A DNA stretch of 64,000 nucleotides from Haemophilus aegyptius (GCF_900475885.1 NZ_LS483429.1:186001-250000), one strand, 5' to 3'. Shown: positions 11,339-23,050, counted from the stretch's first letter. The notes: generated from the letters alone by a model not told the origin. Made by a program: numbers and translations.

Positions 11339-12712
11339 ATGGCACTTTGGGGTGGGCGTTTTACACAAGCCGCAGATAAGCGTTTTAAAGATTTTAATGA
11401 CTCATTACGTTTTGACTATCGTTTGGCAGAACAGGATATTCAAGGCTCAATTGGCTGGTCCAAGGCCTTAGTAAAAGTGAATGTATTAACTGTTGAAGAA
11501 CAGCATCAACTTGAGCAAGCACTAAATGAATTACTTGTTGAAGTGCGGTCAAATCCGCAAGCAATTTTACAAGATGATGCTGAAGATATTCATAGTTGGG
11601 TTGAGAGTAAGCTAATTGATAAAGTAGGCAACCTTGGTAAAAAATTACATACTGGTCGTAGCCGTAACGATCAAGTGGCAGTCGATATAAAACTATGGTG
11701 CAAACAACGTGTGATTGAATTACAAGAATCCGTACGTAATTTGCAACGCCACTTAGTTCAAACCGCAGAAAACACACAACAAGCAGTAATGCCTGGCTAT
11801 ACCCATTTACAACGAGCTCAACCAATCACTTTTGCCCATTGGTGTATGGCGTATGTGGAAATGTTCGACCGCGACTATTCACGTTTAACAGATGCGTATA
11901 ATCGTATGAATACTTGTCCACTTGGTAGTGGTGCGCTGGCTGGTACGGCTTATGCTGTAGATCGTGATTCACTTGCGCACGATCTTGGCTTTACTTTCGC
12001 AACTAGAAATAGCTTAGATAGCGTCTCTGATCGCGATCATATCGTAGAATTACTTTCTATCGCCTCTCTTAGTATGGCACATCTTTCCCGCTTTGCTGAA
12101 GATATGATTATCTTTAACAGCGGAGAAGCAAATTTCGTGGAACTATCCGATCGTGTGACTTCTGGTTCATCATTAATGCCACAAAAGAAAAATCCTGATG
12201 CTTGTGAGTTAATTCGGGGCAAAACGGGTAGAGTAATTGGTTCATTAACATCTATGTTAATTACCTTAAAAGGCTTGCCACTTGCGTATAATAAAGATAT
12301 GCAAGAAGACAAAGAGGGTATTTTTGATGCCTTAGATACTTGGCAAAACTGTGTGGATATGGCAACGTTCGTCTTAGATGAATTGAAAGTAAATGTTGAA
12401 CGTACTCGTGAAGCTGCGTTAAAAGGCTATTCAAACGCAACGGAATTAGCAGATTATTTAGTCTCGAAAGGTGTGCCTTTCCGAGATTCCCATCATATCG
12501 TGGGCGAAACAGTGGTTTATGCAATCGAGAAAAGCAAAGGATTAGAAGATCTGACTATCCCTGAATTCCGCCAATTTAGTGAAGTAGTGGGAGATGACGT
12601 TTACGAGATTCTTTCTCTCCAATCTTGCTTAGATAAACGTTGTGCAAAAGGTGGCGTATCGCCATTGCGTGTTGCCGAAGCTATTGCAGAAGCCAAAACA
12701 AGATTTGCTTAA
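11339..12712 (+). CDS. argH: argininosuccinate lyase
   Basis: This enzyme cleaves argininosuccinate to arginine and fumarate. The fumarase/aspartase-superfamily signature [12 protein letters not shown] is present at about residue 280, and [11 protein letters not shown] lies near residue 105. The length of 457 residues is standard. AAAAAGGAAAAATT precedes the ATG. No other arg genes adjoin it. Confidence 0.97.
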   Translation: MALWGGRFTQAADKRFKDFNDSLRFDYRLAEQDIQGSIGWSKALVKVNVLTVEEQHQLEQALNELLVEVRSNPQAILQDDAEDIHSWVESKLIDKVGNLGKKLHTGRSRNDQVAVDIKLWCKQRVIELQESVRNLQRHLVQTAENTQQAVMPGYTHLQRAQPITFAHWCMAYVEMFDRDYSRLTDAYNRMNTCPLGSGALAGTAYAVDRDSLAHDLGFTFATRNSLDSVSDRDHIVELLSIASLSMAHLSRFAEDMIIFNSGEANFVELSDRVTSGSSLMPQKKNPDACELIRGKTGRVIGSLTSMLITLKGLPLAYNKDMQEDKEGIFDALDTWQNCVDMATFVLDELKVNVERTREAALKGYSNATELADYLVSKGVPFRDSHHIVGETVVYAIEKSKGLEDLTIPEFRQFSEVVGDDVYEILSLQSCLDKRCAKGGVSPLRVAEAIAEAKTRFA

Positions 12713-12805
12713 TTAATATTATAACTTAGAGATCACATTGGATTTTACAAGCCTCTAAGTGCCACCTATTTATAAACAAAAACACTTAAATAAAACGATC
12801 AAGAC

Positions 12806-12838
12806 AAAAAGTGCGGAAAAAACCACCGCACTTTTTAT
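12806..12838. terminator. uptake-sequence pair terminator after argH
   Basis: AAAAAGTGCGG (12806-12816) pairs with CCGCACTTTTT (12826-12836), an inverted uptake-sequence pair ending in Ts. It separates argH from hslO. Confidence 0.8.
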
Positions 12839-12856
12839 CTCAATTAGGAATAATCA

Positions 12857-13738
12857 ATGACCAATCAACAAGACTATACTCAAGACAATGACAAACTTTA
12901 CCGTTATCTTTTCCAACATCGTGCAGTTCGTGGAGAATGGGTTCGCTTAAATAAAACATTTACTGATACATTAAATACCCATCAGTATCCTAAAGCAGTA
13001 CAGGATTTATTGGGAGAAATGATGGTAGCGACTAATTTGCTTACTGCCACACTAAAATTTGACGGCAATATCACAGTACAAATTCAAGGCGATGGCCCAT
13101 TACGCTTAGCATTAGTAAATGGTAATGATCAACAACAAATCCGCGCCCTTGCTCGAGTGGATGGCAACATCACTGAAAATATGAGTCTGCATAATATGAT
13201 TGGTAAAGGCGTGTTGGTCATTACTATTGCACCAAAAGAAGGCGAACGCTATCAAGGTGTAATTAGCTTGGATAAACCCACGATCACGGAATGCTTAGAA
13301 GATTATTTTGTACGCTCAGAACAGCTTCAAACTCAATTAATTATTCGTACTGGAGAATATGAAGGCAAGCCAGTGGCAGCAGGTATGTTATTACAAATTA
13401 TGCCTGATGGTTCTGGTACACCAGAAGATTTTGAGCATTTAACTACGCTCGCAGCAACAGTAAAAGATGAAGAATTATTTGGTCTCCCTGCAGAAGAGTT
13501 ACTCTATCGTTTATATCACGAAGAAACCGTCAATCTTTATCCAGCACAAGATGTACAATTTTTCTGTGGCTGCTCTGCTGAGCGTTCTAGTTCTGCATTA
13601 CTGCTCATCTCTGATGAAGAAATTGACGAAATATTAGCCGAACATAAAGGCAGTATTGATATGCAATGTGAGTGTTGTGGCACACACTACTTCTTTAATA
13701 AAGAAGCGATTGAAAAATTAAAATCAACAAGAGTTTAA
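12857..13738 (+). CDS. hslO: redox-regulated chaperone Hsp33
   Basis: This holdase is activated by oxidation. The C-terminal zinc redox switch is visible as FFCGCSAE and QCECCGTHYF, the CxC...CxxC pattern. The N-terminal chaperone domain and 293-residue length are normal. In many gammaproteobacteria hslO lies next to pckA, as it does here. Confidence 0.95.
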   Translation: MTNQQDYTQDNDKLYRYLFQHRAVRGEWVRLNKTFTDTLNTHQYPKAVQDLLGEMMVATNLLTATLKFDGNITVQIQGDGPLRLALVNGNDQQQIRALARVDGNITENMSLHNMIGKGVLVITIAPKEGERYQGVISLDKPTITECLEDYFVRSEQLQTQLIIRTGEYEGKPVAAGMLLQIMPDGSGTPEDFEHLTTLAATVKDEELFGLPAEELLYRLYHEETVNLYPAQDVQFFCGCSAERSSSALLLISDEEIDEILAEHKGSIDMQCECCGTHYFFNKEAIEKLKSTRV

Positions 13739-13742
13739 AAAC

Positions 13743-13769
13743 AATCCCGACACAATGTCGGGATTTTTG
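13743..13769 (+). terminator. terminator after hslO
   Basis: AATCCCGAC (13743-13751) pairs with GTCGGGATT (13757-13765) and runs into a T-tract. Confidence 0.85.
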
Positions 13770-13825
13770 CTCTATATCACAATATCACTAAAAAGAGGTA
13801 AAGTTCTTAAAAAAATGTTTAAAAA

Positions 13826-13868
13826 TGAGATCTACTTAACATTTTTTTATATTGACATCCATTATAAT
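13826..13868 (+). promoter_or_regulatory. pckA promoter with CRP-like site
   Basis: TGAGATCTACTTAACA at 13826-13841 agrees with 12 of 16 bases of the CRP core. TATAAT at 13863-13868 is a perfect -10 box. The CRP-like centre is about 41.5 bp before the expected start, a class II arrangement that fits control of gluconeogenesis by cAMP-CRP. Confidence 0.6.
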
Positions 13869-13910
13869 AAGCCACAGTTAAATTTTAATCTTACATATTA
13901 GAGGTGACTT

Positions 13911-15527
13911 ATGACAGACTTAAATAAAGTGGTAAAAGAACTTGAAGCTCTTGGCATTTATGACGTAAAAGAAGTTGTTTACAATCCAAGCTACGAGCAA
14001 TTGTTCGAAGAAGAAACTAAACCAGGCTTAGAAGGCTTTGAAAAAGGTACTTTAACTACGACTGGTGCAGTGGCAGTAGATACAGGTATCTTCACGGGTC
14101 GTTCTCCAAAAGATAAATATATCGTGTTAGATGAAAAAACAAAAGATACTGTTTGGTGGACATCTGAAACAGCAAAAAACGACAACAAGCCAATGAACCA
14201 AGCTACATGGCAAAGCTTAAAAGACTTGGTGACTAACCAACTTTCTCGTAAACGCTTATTTGTAGTTGATGGTTTCTGTGGTGCGAGCGAACACGACCGT
14301 ATTGCAGTACGTATTGTCACTGAAGTAGCGTGGCAAGCACATTTTGTAAAAAATATGTTTATTCGCCCAACTGAAGAACAACTCAAAAATTTTGAACCAG
14401 ATTTCGTTGTAATGAACGGTTCTAAAGTAACCAATCCAAACTGGAAAGAACAAGGTTTAAATTCAGAAAACTTCGTTGCTTTCAACTTGACTGAACGCAT
14501 TCAATTAATCGGCGGTACTTGGTACGGCGGCGAAATGAAAAAAGGTATGTTCTCAATGATGAACTACTTCCTACCTCTCAAAGGTGTTGGTGCAATGCAC
14601 TGCTCAGCTAACGTTGGTGAAGATGGCGATGTAGCAATCTTCTTCGGCTTATCTGGCACAGGTAAAACAACCCTTTCAACGGATCCAAAACGTGAATTAA
14701 TCGGTGACGATGAACACGGTTGGGATGATGTTGGTATCTTTAACTTTGAAGGTGGTTGTTATGCGAAAACCATTCATCTTTCAGAAGAAAATGAACCAGA
14801 TATTTACCGCGCTATCCGTCGCGACGCATTATTAGAAAACGTGGTTGTTCGTTCAGATGGTTCTGTTGATTTCGATGATGGTTCAAAAACAGAAAATACT
14901 CGCGTGTCTTACCCAATTTATCACATCGATAACATTGTAAAACCAGTTTCTCGTGCAGGTCACGCAACTAAAGTGATTTTCTTAACTGCAGATGCATTTG
15001 GCGTATTACCACCAGTATCTAAATTGACACCAGAACAAACTAAATACTACTTCTTATCTGGTTTCACTGCGAAATTAGCAGGGACTGAACGTGGTATTAC
15101 TGAACCAACGCCAACTTTCTCAGCATGTTTCGGTGCAGCATTTTTAACGCTTCATCCAACTCAATATGCAGAAGTGTTAGTAAAACGTATGCAAGCAGCG
15201 GGTGCTGAAGCTTACTTAGTGAATACTGGTTGGAATGGTACAGGCAAACGTATCTCAATCAAAGATACTCGCGGAATCATTGATGCAATCTTAGATGGCT
15301 CAATTGAAAAAGCTGAAATGGGCGAATTGCCAATCTTCAACTTAGCAATTCCTAAAGCATTACCAGGTGTAGATTCTGCAATCTTAGATCCTCGCGATAC
15401 TTACGCAGATAAAGCACAATGGCAATCAAAAGCTGAAGACTTAGCAGGTCGTTTTGTGAAAAACTTTGTTAAATATGCAACTAACGAAGAAGGCAAAGCT
15501 TTAATTGCAGCGGGTCCTAAAGCTTAA
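13911..15527 (+). CDS. pckA: phosphoenolpyruvate carboxykinase (ATP)
   Basis: This enzyme makes PEP from oxaloacetate using ATP, the entry step of gluconeogenesis; in Pasteurellaceae it may also run in the carboxylating direction. The P-loop [11 protein letters not shown] lies near residue 248, and the second motif [10 protein letters not shown] follows. The 538-residue length is that of the ATP-dependent class. AGAGGTGAC precedes the ATG. Confidence 0.97.
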   Translation: MTDLNKVVKELEALGIYDVKEVVYNPSYEQLFEEETKPGLEGFEKGTLTTTGAVAVDTGIFTGRSPKDKYIVLDEKTKDTVWWTSETAKNDNKPMNQATWQSLKDLVTNQLSRKRLFVVDGFCGASEHDRIAVRIVTEVAWQAHFVKNMFIRPTEEQLKNFEPDFVVMNGSKVTNPNWKEQGLNSENFVAFNLTERIQLIGGTWYGGEMKKGMFSMMNYFLPLKGVGAMHCSANVGEDGDVAIFFGLSGTGKTTLSTDPKRELIGDDEHGWDDVGIFNFEGGCYAKTIHLSEENEPDIYRAIRRDALLENVVVRSDGSVDFDDGSKTENTRVSYPIYHIDNIVKPVSRAGHATKVIFLTADAFGVLPPVSKLTPEQTKYYFLSGFTAKLAGTERGITEPTPTFSACFGAAFLTLHPTQYAEVLVKRMQAAGAEAYLVNTGWNGTGKRISIKDTRGIIDAILDGSIEKAEMGELPIFNLAIPKALPGVDSAILDPRDTYADKAQWQSKAEDLAGRFVKNFVKYATNEEGKALIAAGPKA

Positions 15528-15548
15528 TTAAAAATACTAAAAATATTA

Positions 15549-15584
15549 ACCGCACTTTGGGTAACTGAAGTGCGGTCATTTTTT
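15549..15584. terminator. uptake-sequence pair terminator after pckA
   Basis: ACCGCACTT (15549-15557) pairs with AAGTGCGGT (15568-15576), followed by a T-run. Confidence 0.85.
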
Positions 15585-15678
15585 ATCTGTTTTCAAGCTG
15601 ATAAATGTATTCAAAAATTTAAAAAAATCCAGTAAAATCACGGCGTTCTAACTTTCATCAATTAAAAAGGACAATGCA

Positions 15679-16236
15679 ATGCTTAACCAAATTAAAAAAG
15701 ATGCTCAAGATCGTATGGAAAAAAGCCTTGAAGCATTAAAAGGTCATATTTCAAAAATTCGTACTGGTCGTGCGCAACCGAGTTTACTTGATGCAATTCA
15801 AGTTGAATATTATGGTGCAGCAACGCCACTTCGCCAATTAGCAAACGTAGTGGCAGAAGATGCGCGTACTTTAGCCGTAACTGTTTTTGATCGTTCTTTA
15901 ATCTCTGCGGTAGAAAAAGCAATTTTAACCTCAGATTTAGGTTTAAACCCATCTTCAGCGGGTACCACAATCCGTGTTCCGCTTCCGCCATTAACAGAAG
16001 AACGTCGTCGCGATTTAATCAAGATCGTAAAAGGCGAAGGTGAACAAGGTAAAGTTGCAATTCGTAATGTGCGTCGTGATGCGAATGATAAAATCAAAGC
16101 ATTATTAAAAGACAAAGAAATCAGCGAAAACGAACAACATAAAGCAGAAGAAGAAATCCAAAAAATCACAGATATTTACATTAAAAAAGTAGATGAAGTA
16201 TTAGCGGATAAAGAAAAAGAATTAATGGATTTCTAA
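15679..16236 (+). CDS. frr: ribosome recycling factor
   Basis: Together with EF-G this factor splits post-termination ribosomes. The 185-residue sequence starts [18 protein letters not shown] and holds the conserved [13 protein letters not shown] segment. AAAAAGGA precedes the ATG. It is followed by its own terminator, then dxr. Confidence 0.97.
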   Translation: MLNQIKKDAQDRMEKSLEALKGHISKIRTGRAQPSLLDAIQVEYYGAATPLRQLANVVAEDARTLAVTVFDRSLISAVEKAILTSDLGLNPSSAGTTIRVPLPPLTEERRRDLIKIVKGEGEQGKVAIRNVRRDANDKIKALLKDKEISENEQHKAEEEIQKITDIYIKKVDEVLADKEKELMDF

Positions 16237-16251
16237 TCATCAAAAAATACG

Positions 16252-16283
16252 AAAGGCAGACAGTTTTGTCTGCCTTTATTTTA
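16252..16283 (+). terminator. terminator after frr
   Basis: AAAGGCAGAC (16252-16261) pairs with GTCTGCCTTT (16268-16277), with T-rich sequence beyond. Confidence 0.85.
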
Positions 16284-16346
16284 TTAGGTATGCGAATTTA
16301 GACGTACCAATGAAAATATAATCAATAAAAGTGCGGTAAAGATTCT

Positions 16347-17540
16347 ATGCAAAAACAAAACATTGTCATTCTTGGTTCAACGGGATCAATCGGTAAGAGT
16401 ACCCTTTCTGTTATTGAAAATAATCCTGAAAAATATCATGCATTTGCACTCGTCGGTGGAAAAAATGTAGAAACAATGTTTGAACAATGTATCAAATTCC
16501 GACCGCATTTTGCGGCTCTTGATGATGTAAATGCTGCTAAAATTTTACGTGAAAAATTAATTGCGCATCATATTCCAACGGAAGTATTAGCGGGACAACA
16601 AGCTATTTGCGAACTCGCAGCACACCCAGATGCCGATCAGATAATGGCGTCGATTGTTGGTGCCGCAGGATTGTTACCGACTCTTTCAGCGGTTAAAGCG
16701 GGTAAACGGGTATTACTGGCAAATAAAGAATCACTGGTAACCTGCGGACAGCTTTTTATTGATGCCGTAAAAAACTATGGCGCGAAGCTTTTACCAGTAG
16801 ATAGTGAACATAATGCTATCTTTCAATCATTACCGCCAGAAGCACAAGAAAAAATTGGTTTTTGCCCACTTTCTGAATTAGGTGTAAGTAAAATTATACT
16901 CACTGGTTCTGGCGGGCCATTCCGTTACACGCCACTTGAACAATTCACCAACATAACACCAGAACAAGCGGTTGCGCACCCTAATTGGTCTATGGGTAAA
17001 AAAATCTCTGTCGATTCAGCTACAATGATGAATAAGGGCTTAGAATACATTGAGGCTCGCTGGCTTTTCAACGCAAGCGCACAAGAAATGGAAGTCATTA
17101 TTCATCCACAATCAATTATTCATTCTATGGTGCGTTATGTTGATGGCTCAGTCATAGCTCAAATGGGAAATCCAGATATGCGTACACCAATTGCGGAAAC
17201 TATGGCATATCCTTACCGCACTTTTGCTGGAGTAGAACCACTCGATTTCTTTAAAGTCAAAGAGCTGACTTTTATTGAACCTGATTTTAATCGCTATCCG
17301 AATTTAAAACTGGCTATTGATACCTTTTCTGCGGGTCAATATGCGACAACAGCAATGAATGCAACTAATGAAATTGCCGTACAAGCATTTTTAGATCGTC
17401 AAATTAGTTTTATGGATATTGCAAAAATTAATTTGAAAACAATTGAGAAAATTTCGCCTTATACCATTCAAAATATTGATGATGTACTCGGAATTGATGC
17501 ACAAGCAAGAGAGATTGCGAAAACACTAATTAGAGAATAG
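16347..17540 (+). CDS. dxr: 1-deoxy-D-xylulose 5-phosphate reductoisomerase
   Basis: This enzyme commits DXP to the MEP isoprenoid pathway, using NADPH and a divalent metal. The NADPH motif [11 protein letters not shown] lies at residues 9-19; LANKESLV and [10 protein letters not shown] are the substrate and metal regions. The length of 397 residues is standard. An uptake sequence lies in the upstream region. The ribosome-binding site is weak. Confidence 0.96.
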   Translation: MQKQNIVILGSTGSIGKSTLSVIENNPEKYHAFALVGGKNVETMFEQCIKFRPHFAALDDVNAAKILREKLIAHHIPTEVLAGQQAICELAAHPDADQIMASIVGAAGLLPTLSAVKAGKRVLLANKESLVTCGQLFIDAVKNYGAKLLPVDSEHNAIFQSLPPEAQEKIGFCPLSELGVSKIILTGSGGPFRYTPLEQFTNITPEQAVAHPNWSMGKKISVDSATMMNKGLEYIEARWLFNASAQEMEVIIHPQSIIHSMVRYVDGSVIAQMGNPDMRTPIAETMAYPYRTFAGVEPLDFFKVKELTFIEPDFNRYPNLKLAIDTFSAGQYATTAMNATNEIAVQAFLDRQISFMDIAKINLKTIEKISPYTIQNIDDVLGIDAQAREIAKTLIRE

Positions 17541-17563
17541 ACCTAGAATAACTAGGTCTAGTT
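17538..17563. terminator. hairpin between convergent dxr and permease genes
   Basis: TAGACCTAG (17538-17546) pairs with CTAGGTCTA (17552-17560). The T-run is short. Its position between convergent genes suggests a bidirectional terminator. Confidence 0.55.
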
Positions 17564-17571
17564 TATCCGAT

Positions 17572-18381
17572 TTAATGGAATACAAATTCCAAAATGCACA
17601 TATAGGCTGCAATACAAAATAAAATAATCGCCAATAATTTTCTTGTTAAAGCCGGATTTGTTAATCCACGCAATTTCATTGAGAAGAAACTCATTCCAAA
17701 TGAACCCAAGGTAACGACACCAACTACAAAAAAATTTACATACCCTAATTGACCACTTAGGCTGATATCATAGGGAAAAGCTCTAGTGAGATAGCCGTAT
17801 AGATTACCAATACCACCAATAATCATCATATAGTTCGTATAAACGGCAATTTGTTGCGTTTTTACCCCCTTTAATTGCCCGACAAGGGGCGCAAGAATAG
17901 AACCGCCTCCAATACCTGTAATACCCGAAATTAAGCCTCCTCCACAAAAACTAATACTACCTTTAGCTCGTTCTATAGGAGACATATTAAACACTTCTAT
18001 TTGTATTCTCGATCTGTTCAAAAATGTTTTAATCGCTAGTGCACTTAAACTAACCGTAAAAATTAAACTAATTACCACAGTAGAAAAATAAAAACTTAAT
18101 TCAAAGCCAATTTGCACGCCAATTACCATAGCAATAGACCATAAAATCATATTGATATAATCAATTTTAATTTTTTGCTTATGGAAAAATAATAAATTAA
18201 TCAATGCGGTACACATCACAATGGTGAGTGACGTAGCTGAAATAACTTGAATCGGCAATTCGGGAAATAACGTACGTAAAATTGGCACCATCAATACCCC
18301 ACCGCCAATACCAAAAATAGCAGAAACCATATTGGTACAAATACCGCAAATCAGTAAGATAAAAATTGTACTAAACGCCAT
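17572..18381 (-). CDS. TSUP (TauE/SafE) family permease
   Basis: A 269-residue integral membrane protein with about eight hydrophobic segments and the duplicated glycine-rich motifs FGIGGGVLMVPIL (about residue 24) and ITGIGGGSILAPLVG (about residue 155) typical of TSUP transporters. These export or import sulfonates, sulfite or other small anions. The substrate cannot be told. Next to it lies a decayed sulfatase-maturase gene, so a sulfur-linked role is possible but only by proximity. Confidence 0.85.
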   Translation of the reverse strand: MAFSTIFILLICGICTNMVSAIFGIGGGVLMVPILRTLFPELPIQVISATSLTIVMCTALINLLFFHKQKIKIDYINMILWSIAMVIGVQIGFELSFYFSTVVISLIFTVSLSALAIKTFLNRSRIQIEVFNMSPIERAKGSISFCGGGLISGITGIGGGSILAPLVGQLKGVKTQQIAVYTNYMMIIGGIGNLYGYLTRAFPYDISLSGQLGYVNFFVVGVVTLGSFGMSFFSMKLRGLTNPALTRKLLAIILFCIAAYMCILEFVFH

Positions 18382-18514
18382 CTTAGATCCTATTTAAAAA
18401 TTCATTTAATCATACTTCATTTTGACGTAAGAGCATATGCGCAACTTATGATCGCTATCATATACAGTTAAAATTATTCTGCTATGATAAAAAGAATAAG
18501 GAGGATACATAGAT

Positions 18515-19215
18515 ATGAATTCATTTCAATTAATGGCAAAACCTACTGGTTCAATTTGTAATTTAGATTGTTAATATTGCTTTTACTTGGAAAAACCTCA
18601 CTTAAATCAACGGGCTATGGCTAATGAAGTATTAGAAGCCTATATCAAATCCTATATTGAAACAACGCCTCAACAACAAGTTACTTTCCTATGGCAAGGC
18701 GGCGAGCCAACCCTAGCAGGTCTTGATTTCTACAAAAGAGCGGTCAATTTTTAATTAATATTTTTGATGAATGGTATGCCAATGATGTCGGCAAAATTGG
18801 TATTCAATTTATTGAACAATGGTTTATGGCCTATCTTGGATTACAACCTGATTTATGTATTTTTCGTGAAACCTGCGGTGATCAATTGGTTATTGAACAA
18901 AATGGCGATATTTATAGTTGCGATCATTATGTTTATCCTGAATATAAACTCGGAAATCTTATTGAACCCCCTCTAATACAGCTCCTTAATAATAATACTA
19001 AACAAAAGAATTTTGGCGCAACGAAATCTTTTCTTTCCGAACAGTGTAAAATCTGTAAGTTTCGCTTTGCATGTCACGGAGGATGTCCAAAACATCGTAC
19101 AATTCAAGGATTTGGTAAAGCACATAATCAATTTTATGAGGCATATTATTCTGCACTTTCTCATATGGATCCATATTTAAAGTCATTTGCAAAATCATTT
19201 GGCAAAATAAAATAA
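18515..19215 (+). pseudogene. decayed anaerobic sulfatase-maturating radical SAM enzyme
   Basis: The N-terminal part (from ATG 18515) reads MAKPTGSICNLDC-stop-YCFYLEK: the radical-SAM CxxxCxxC motif is interrupted by TAA at 18572-18574, probably from a lysine AAA. The frame then continues to WQGGEPTLAGLDFYKRAV and stops near 18752. A different frame resumes at IFDEWYANDVGKI and runs to 19215 with the SPASM cysteines (CGDQLV, YSCDHYVYP, CKICKFRFACHGGCPKHR). Compared with the roughly 400-residue family, a middle block of about 150 codons is missing. The gene is non-functional. Confidence 0.88.
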
Positions 19216-19333
19216 TATTTATCTAGTTCAAAATTTTGTTAAACACTTCACATTTTCATAATTTGCTTATAGCAGAAAAATATAGAAATTTGTATAGTAA
19301 TCTAAAGTTATTTATATATTAAAAGACGCCTTT

Positions 19334-19930
19334 ATGTTTACATTGTCCTATTATCTACCACAAAACTTAAATAAATGTATTATTTCTGAGAGTAAAACTC
19401 TAGAAAAAAACAGCTTAATTTATGCACAAGGCGAGAAGCCTAAAGAATTTTATTTTTTAAAACAAGGGCTAGTTGGTCTGTATCATAGTCTGGAAAATGG
19501 CAAAGAAACATTGACTCGAGTTTATCACGCTAATGAATATTTTAGTTTTCGTACTATTTTTAGTGAAACATCTTATCATTGCAGTGCAAAAGTATTAATG
19601 GAAGCCGATATAGTTAGAATATTTCCTAGTAATCACGCAAATTTTATTGCAAATAACCCTGATTTTTCTTGTTATCTTATGAAACAACTTTCTAATGAAT
19701 TATATGATGCAGAACACCGAATAAGTAATACAGCTTATAAGCGTAGTTACGAACGTATTATTGATGCCATTGAAAATTTAACTGAAAGCTATCCCGATTA
19801 TCCTTGGACCTACCGAGAAATAGCGGAATTTTGTGGATGTGAAACTGAAACCGCAATTCGTATTAGTAGAGAGCTTAAAAAACAAAGAATTTTAGATAAA
19901 AATACACGACATCTACGAATATGCTCTTAA
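19334..19930 (+). CDS. Crp/Fnr-family transcriptional regulator
   Basis: This 198-residue protein has a cyclic-nucleotide-binding-like beta roll (about residues 20-115, with GEKPKEFYFLKQGLVGLYH) and a C-terminal winged helix (YREIAEFCGCETETAIRISREL, about residues 158-179). It lacks the N-terminal cysteine cluster of FNR and the full cAMP pocket residues of CRP, so its signal is unknown. It follows the decayed maturase gene in the same direction. Its targets cannot be inferred. Confidence 0.8.
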   Translation: MFTLSYYLPQNLNKCIISESKTLEKNSLIYAQGEKPKEFYFLKQGLVGLYHSLENGKETLTRVYHANEYFSFRTIFSETSYHCSAKVLMEADIVRIFPSNHANFIANNPDFSCYLMKQLSNELYDAEHRISNTAYKRSYERIIDAIENLTESYPDYPWTYREIAEFCGCETETAIRISRELKKQRILDKNTRHLRICS

Positions 19931-20015
19931 AATTTACCGCTGCTCGCTGATTATAAATAATATATCTAAGTAATGATTAAATCAGATAAAGATTTTTTTA
20001 ATATATAAAATAAAA

Positions 20016-20039
20016 AAGCCCACTATATAAAGTGAGCTT
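20016..20039 (-). terminator. terminator of the alpha ribosomal operon
   Basis: On the minus strand AAGCTCACT pairs with AGTGGGCTT (one G-U pair) and runs into TTTTTTATTTT. It lies just after rplQ and ends the long ribosomal protein transcript. Confidence 0.8.
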
Positions 20040-20056
20040 CTTTTTAGAATTAATTT

Positions 20057-20443
20057 TTATTCCTCAGTTGTTGCCTCAGCAACTTCTGGACGATCAACTA
20101 ACTCAATGTATGCCATTGGTGCATTATCGCCTGCACGGAAACCACATTTCAAAATGCGAGTGTAACCACCTGCACGTTGAGCAAAACGTGGACCTAATTC
20201 ATTAAATAATTTTGCAACAGTTTCAACGTTGCGAGTACGAGCGAATGCTAAACGACGGTTAGCAACGCTATCTACTTTTGCTAATGTAATTAACGGTTCA
20301 ACTACACGGCGTAATTCTTTAGCTTTAGGCAAAGTAGTCTTAATGATTTCATGACTAACTAAAGCACTTGCTAAGTTACGGAACATCGCTTGACGATGAC
20401 TACTATTACGGTTTAGTTGACGACCACTCTTACGATGGCGCAT
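20057..20443 (-). CDS. rplQ: 50S ribosomal protein L17
   Basis: L17 is a 128-residue large-subunit protein starting [20 protein letters not shown]. It is the last gene of the alpha operon (rpsM-rpsK-rpsD-rpoA-rplQ) and is followed by the operon terminator. The short acidic tail AEATTEE is typical. Confidence 0.98.
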   Translation of the reverse strand: MRHRKSGRQLNRNSSHRQAMFRNLASALVSHEIIKTTLPKAKELRRVVEPLITLAKVDSVANRRLAFARTRNVETVAKLFNELGPRFAQRAGGYTRILKCGFRAGDNAPMAYIELVDRPEVAEATTEE

Positions 20444-20483
20444 GATCTTATCCTTCTCAGAAAAATCTTAACCTATGACCAAA

Positions 20484-21470
20484 CTAGTCTTCAGCAATAC
20501 TTGCTGGCGGCCAATTTTCAAGGCGCATACCAAGTGACAAGCCACGAGAAGCAAGAACATCCTTAATTTCAGTAAGAGATTTCTTACCAAGATTAGGGGT
20601 TTTTAATAATTCTACTTCAGTACGTTGCACTAAATCACCGATATAATGAATTGTTTCTGCTTTCAAACAGTTAGCAGAACGAACTGTCAGCTCTAAATCA
20701 TCTACAGGACGTAATAAAATCGGATCAAATTCCGGTTTTTCTTCCTTAATCTCAGGCTGACGAACATCACGTAAATCAACGAATGCATCAAGTTGCTCCG
20801 CCAAGATTGTTGCTGCTCGACGAATTGCTTCTTCTGGCTCAAGTGCACCATTAGTTTCTAACTCAATAACGAGCTTATCCAAATCTGTACGCTGCTCAAC
20901 ACGAGCTGCCTCTACATTATACGCAATTCGTTCAACTGGACTATAACAAGCATCAACAAGCAAACGACCAATTGGACGTTCTTCTTGTGTATGTGTACGA
21001 GATGAAGCAGGAACATATCCTCTACCACGCTGAACACGTATACGCATACTAATTGAAGCGTTTTCATCAGTTAAATGACAAATCACATGATCTGGATTTA
21101 CAATTTCAACATTACCATCATGGGTAATGTCCGCTGCAACAACAGGGCCAATTCCAGATTTATTTAATGTCAGAATAACGTCATCTTTATTCTGTACTTT
21201 AACCGCTAGACCTTTAAGGTTCAAAAGTACTTCAAGAATATCTTCTTGAACACCTCCCTTACTACTATATTCATGCAATACGCCATCAATTTCTACTTCA
21301 GTTACAGCACAACCTGGCATTGAAGACAGAAGGATACGACGCAATGCATTGCCTAGAGTATGACCAAAACCACGCTCTAACGGTTCTAAGATCACTTTAG
21401 CATGTGTTGAACTAATTTGTTCAATATCTACTAAACGTGGTTTTAAAAATTCTGTAACAGAACCCTGCAT
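20484..21470 (-). CDS. rpoA: RNA polymerase alpha subunit
   Basis: This 328-residue subunit forms the dimer platform for beta and beta-prime through its N-terminal domain ([23 protein letters not shown], about residues 28-50). The C-terminal domain ([17 protein letters not shown], about residue 251 on) contacts UP elements and activators such as CRP. It is embedded in the alpha operon between rpsD and rplQ, as in E. coli. Confidence 0.99.
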   Translation of the reverse strand: MQGSVTEFLKPRLVDIEQISSTHAKVILEPLERGFGHTLGNALRRILLSSMPGCAVTEVEIDGVLHEYSSKGGVQEDILEVLLNLKGLAVKVQNKDDVILTLNKSGIGPVVAADITHDGNVEIVNPDHVICHLTDENASISMRIRVQRGRGYVPASSRTHTQEERPIGRLLVDACYSPVERIAYNVEAARVEQRTDLDKLVIELETNGALEPEEAIRRAATILAEQLDAFVDLRDVRQPEIKEEKPEFDPILLRPVDDLELTVRSANCLKAETIHYIGDLVQRTEVELLKTPNLGKKSLTEIKDVLASRGLSLGMRLENWPPASIAED

Positions 21471-21501
21471 TTTATCCTCTCTTTGGTTTTAAGCTTAACT
21501 A

Positions 21502-22122
21502 TTATTTAGAGTAAAGCTCAACGATCAGATGTTCGTTAATGTCTGCTGATAAATCAGAACGTTCAGGAACACGTTTGAATACACCTTCCATTTTTGCAGA
21601 ATCAACTTCTAACCATGTTGGTTTTTCTCTTTGCTCTGCTAATTCTAATGATGCTTTAATACGAGCTTGTTTTTTCGATTTTTCACGAATAGCAACTACA
21701 TCATTTACAGAAACTTGGAAAGATGGAATATTAACAACACGACCATTCACAACAATTGCTTTATGACTCACTAATTGACGAGCCTCTGCACGAGTTGCAG
21801 CAAATCCCATGCGATAAACAACGTTATCCAATCTACCTTCTAATAACACTAATAAATTTTCACCAGTGTTACCTTTCAAACGGTTTGCTTCTTTATAGTA
21901 GTTACGGAATTGACGTTCTAAAATACCATAGATACGACGAACTTTTTGTTTTTCACGTAACTGACTACCATAGTCAGACAAACGCGGTTTACGAGCACCG
22001 TGCTGACCCGGTGCTGTATCAATTTTACATTTTGAATCAATCGCACGCACGCCTGATTTAAGGAATAAATCAGTGCCTTCACGACGGCTGAGCTTGAGTT
22101 TAGGACCCAAATATCTTGCCAT
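21502..22122 (-). CDS. rpsD: 30S ribosomal protein S4
   Basis: S4 is a primary 16S rRNA-binding protein and the translational repressor of the alpha operon. The 206-residue sequence has the S4 RNA-binding domain ([20 protein letters not shown]). The N-terminus lacks the four-cysteine zinc knuckle (only C32 seen), so it is the zinc-free form. Its target leader is the structured region at 22912-23045. Confidence 0.98.
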   Translation of the reverse strand: MARYLGPKLKLSRREGTDLFLKSGVRAIDSKCKIDTAPGQHGARKPRLSDYGSQLREKQKVRRIYGILERQFRNYYKEANRLKGNTGENLLVLLEGRLDNVVYRMGFAATRAEARQLVSHKAIVVNGRVVNIPSFQVSVNDVVAIREKSKKQARIKASLELAEQREKPTWLEVDSAKMEGVFKRVPERSDLSADINEHLIVELYSK

Positions 22123-22149
22123 TTTCTCTCTCCAACTATCCTATACGTC

Positions 22150-22545
<396 letters not shown>

Positions 22546-22554
22546 TTACCCCGA

Positions 22555-22911
22555 CTATTTTTTGATCGGCTTACGTGGACCCTTACGGGTACGCGCATTA
22601 GTTTTAGTACGTTGACCACGTACTGGTAAACTACGACGATGACGTAAACCACGATAGCATCCTAAGTCTAGAAGACGTTTGATGTTTAGTGTTACTTCAC
22701 GACGTAAGTCACCTTCAACGGTAAATTTACCAACTTCGTCACGCAGTTTGTCAATCTGCTCTTCAGACAATTCTCTGATCTTAACATCTTCAGCAATACC
22801 CGCTGCTGCACAAATAGCTTGTGAACGAGTTTTACCAATACCGTAAATGGCAGTTAAAGCGATTACAGCGTGTTTATGATCAGGAATGTTAATGCCTGCA
22901 ATACGGGCCAC
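22555..22911 (-). CDS. rpsM: 30S ribosomal protein S13
   Basis: This 118-residue head protein forms bridges to the 50S subunit. It holds YGIGKTRS and the C-terminal signature [20 protein letters not shown]. It is the first gene of the alpha operon, and its translation start is where S4 repression should act. Confidence 0.98.
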   Translation of the reverse strand: MARIAGINIPDHKHAVIALTAIYGIGKTRSQAICAAAGIAEDVKIRELSEEQIDKLRDEVGKFTVEGDLRREVTLNIKRLLDLGCYRGLRHRRSLPVRGQRTKTNARTRKGPRKPIKK

Positions 22912-23045
22912 TATGCACTCCTATATTTTAATTAATTTGATATTCTGATCTTGAAAAGCCCGTTTTCAGGATACTCAAACAGAATATCAAGGACATAAAT
23001 GAGTTGAGCAGTATAACTACTCAACTGGTTCTTGGCAAGAAAAAT
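22912..23045 (-). promoter_or_regulatory. alpha operon leader (S4 target)
   Basis: The rpmJ-rpsM spacer is highly structured. GATATTCTG (22939-22947) pairs with CAGAATATC (22980-22988), and AGTTGAG (23002-23008) pairs with CTCAACT (23020-23026). In E. coli the same place holds the S4-binding pseudoknot that represses rpsM translation. I infer an equivalent here from position and folding; the pseudoknot itself was not modelled. Confidence 0.65.
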
Positions 23046-23050
23046 GTTAA

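Noticed and set aside
14256-14500. Minus-strand open frames within pckA, alaS, rpoA-region and portal genes
   Set aside because: They are shadows of strongly conserved plus- or minus-strand genes, with no ribosome-binding sites and no protein-like composition.
18572-18574. TAA in the radical-SAM motif as programmed recoding
   Set aside because: The same gene also has a large deletion and a frame change further on, so simple decay explains it.
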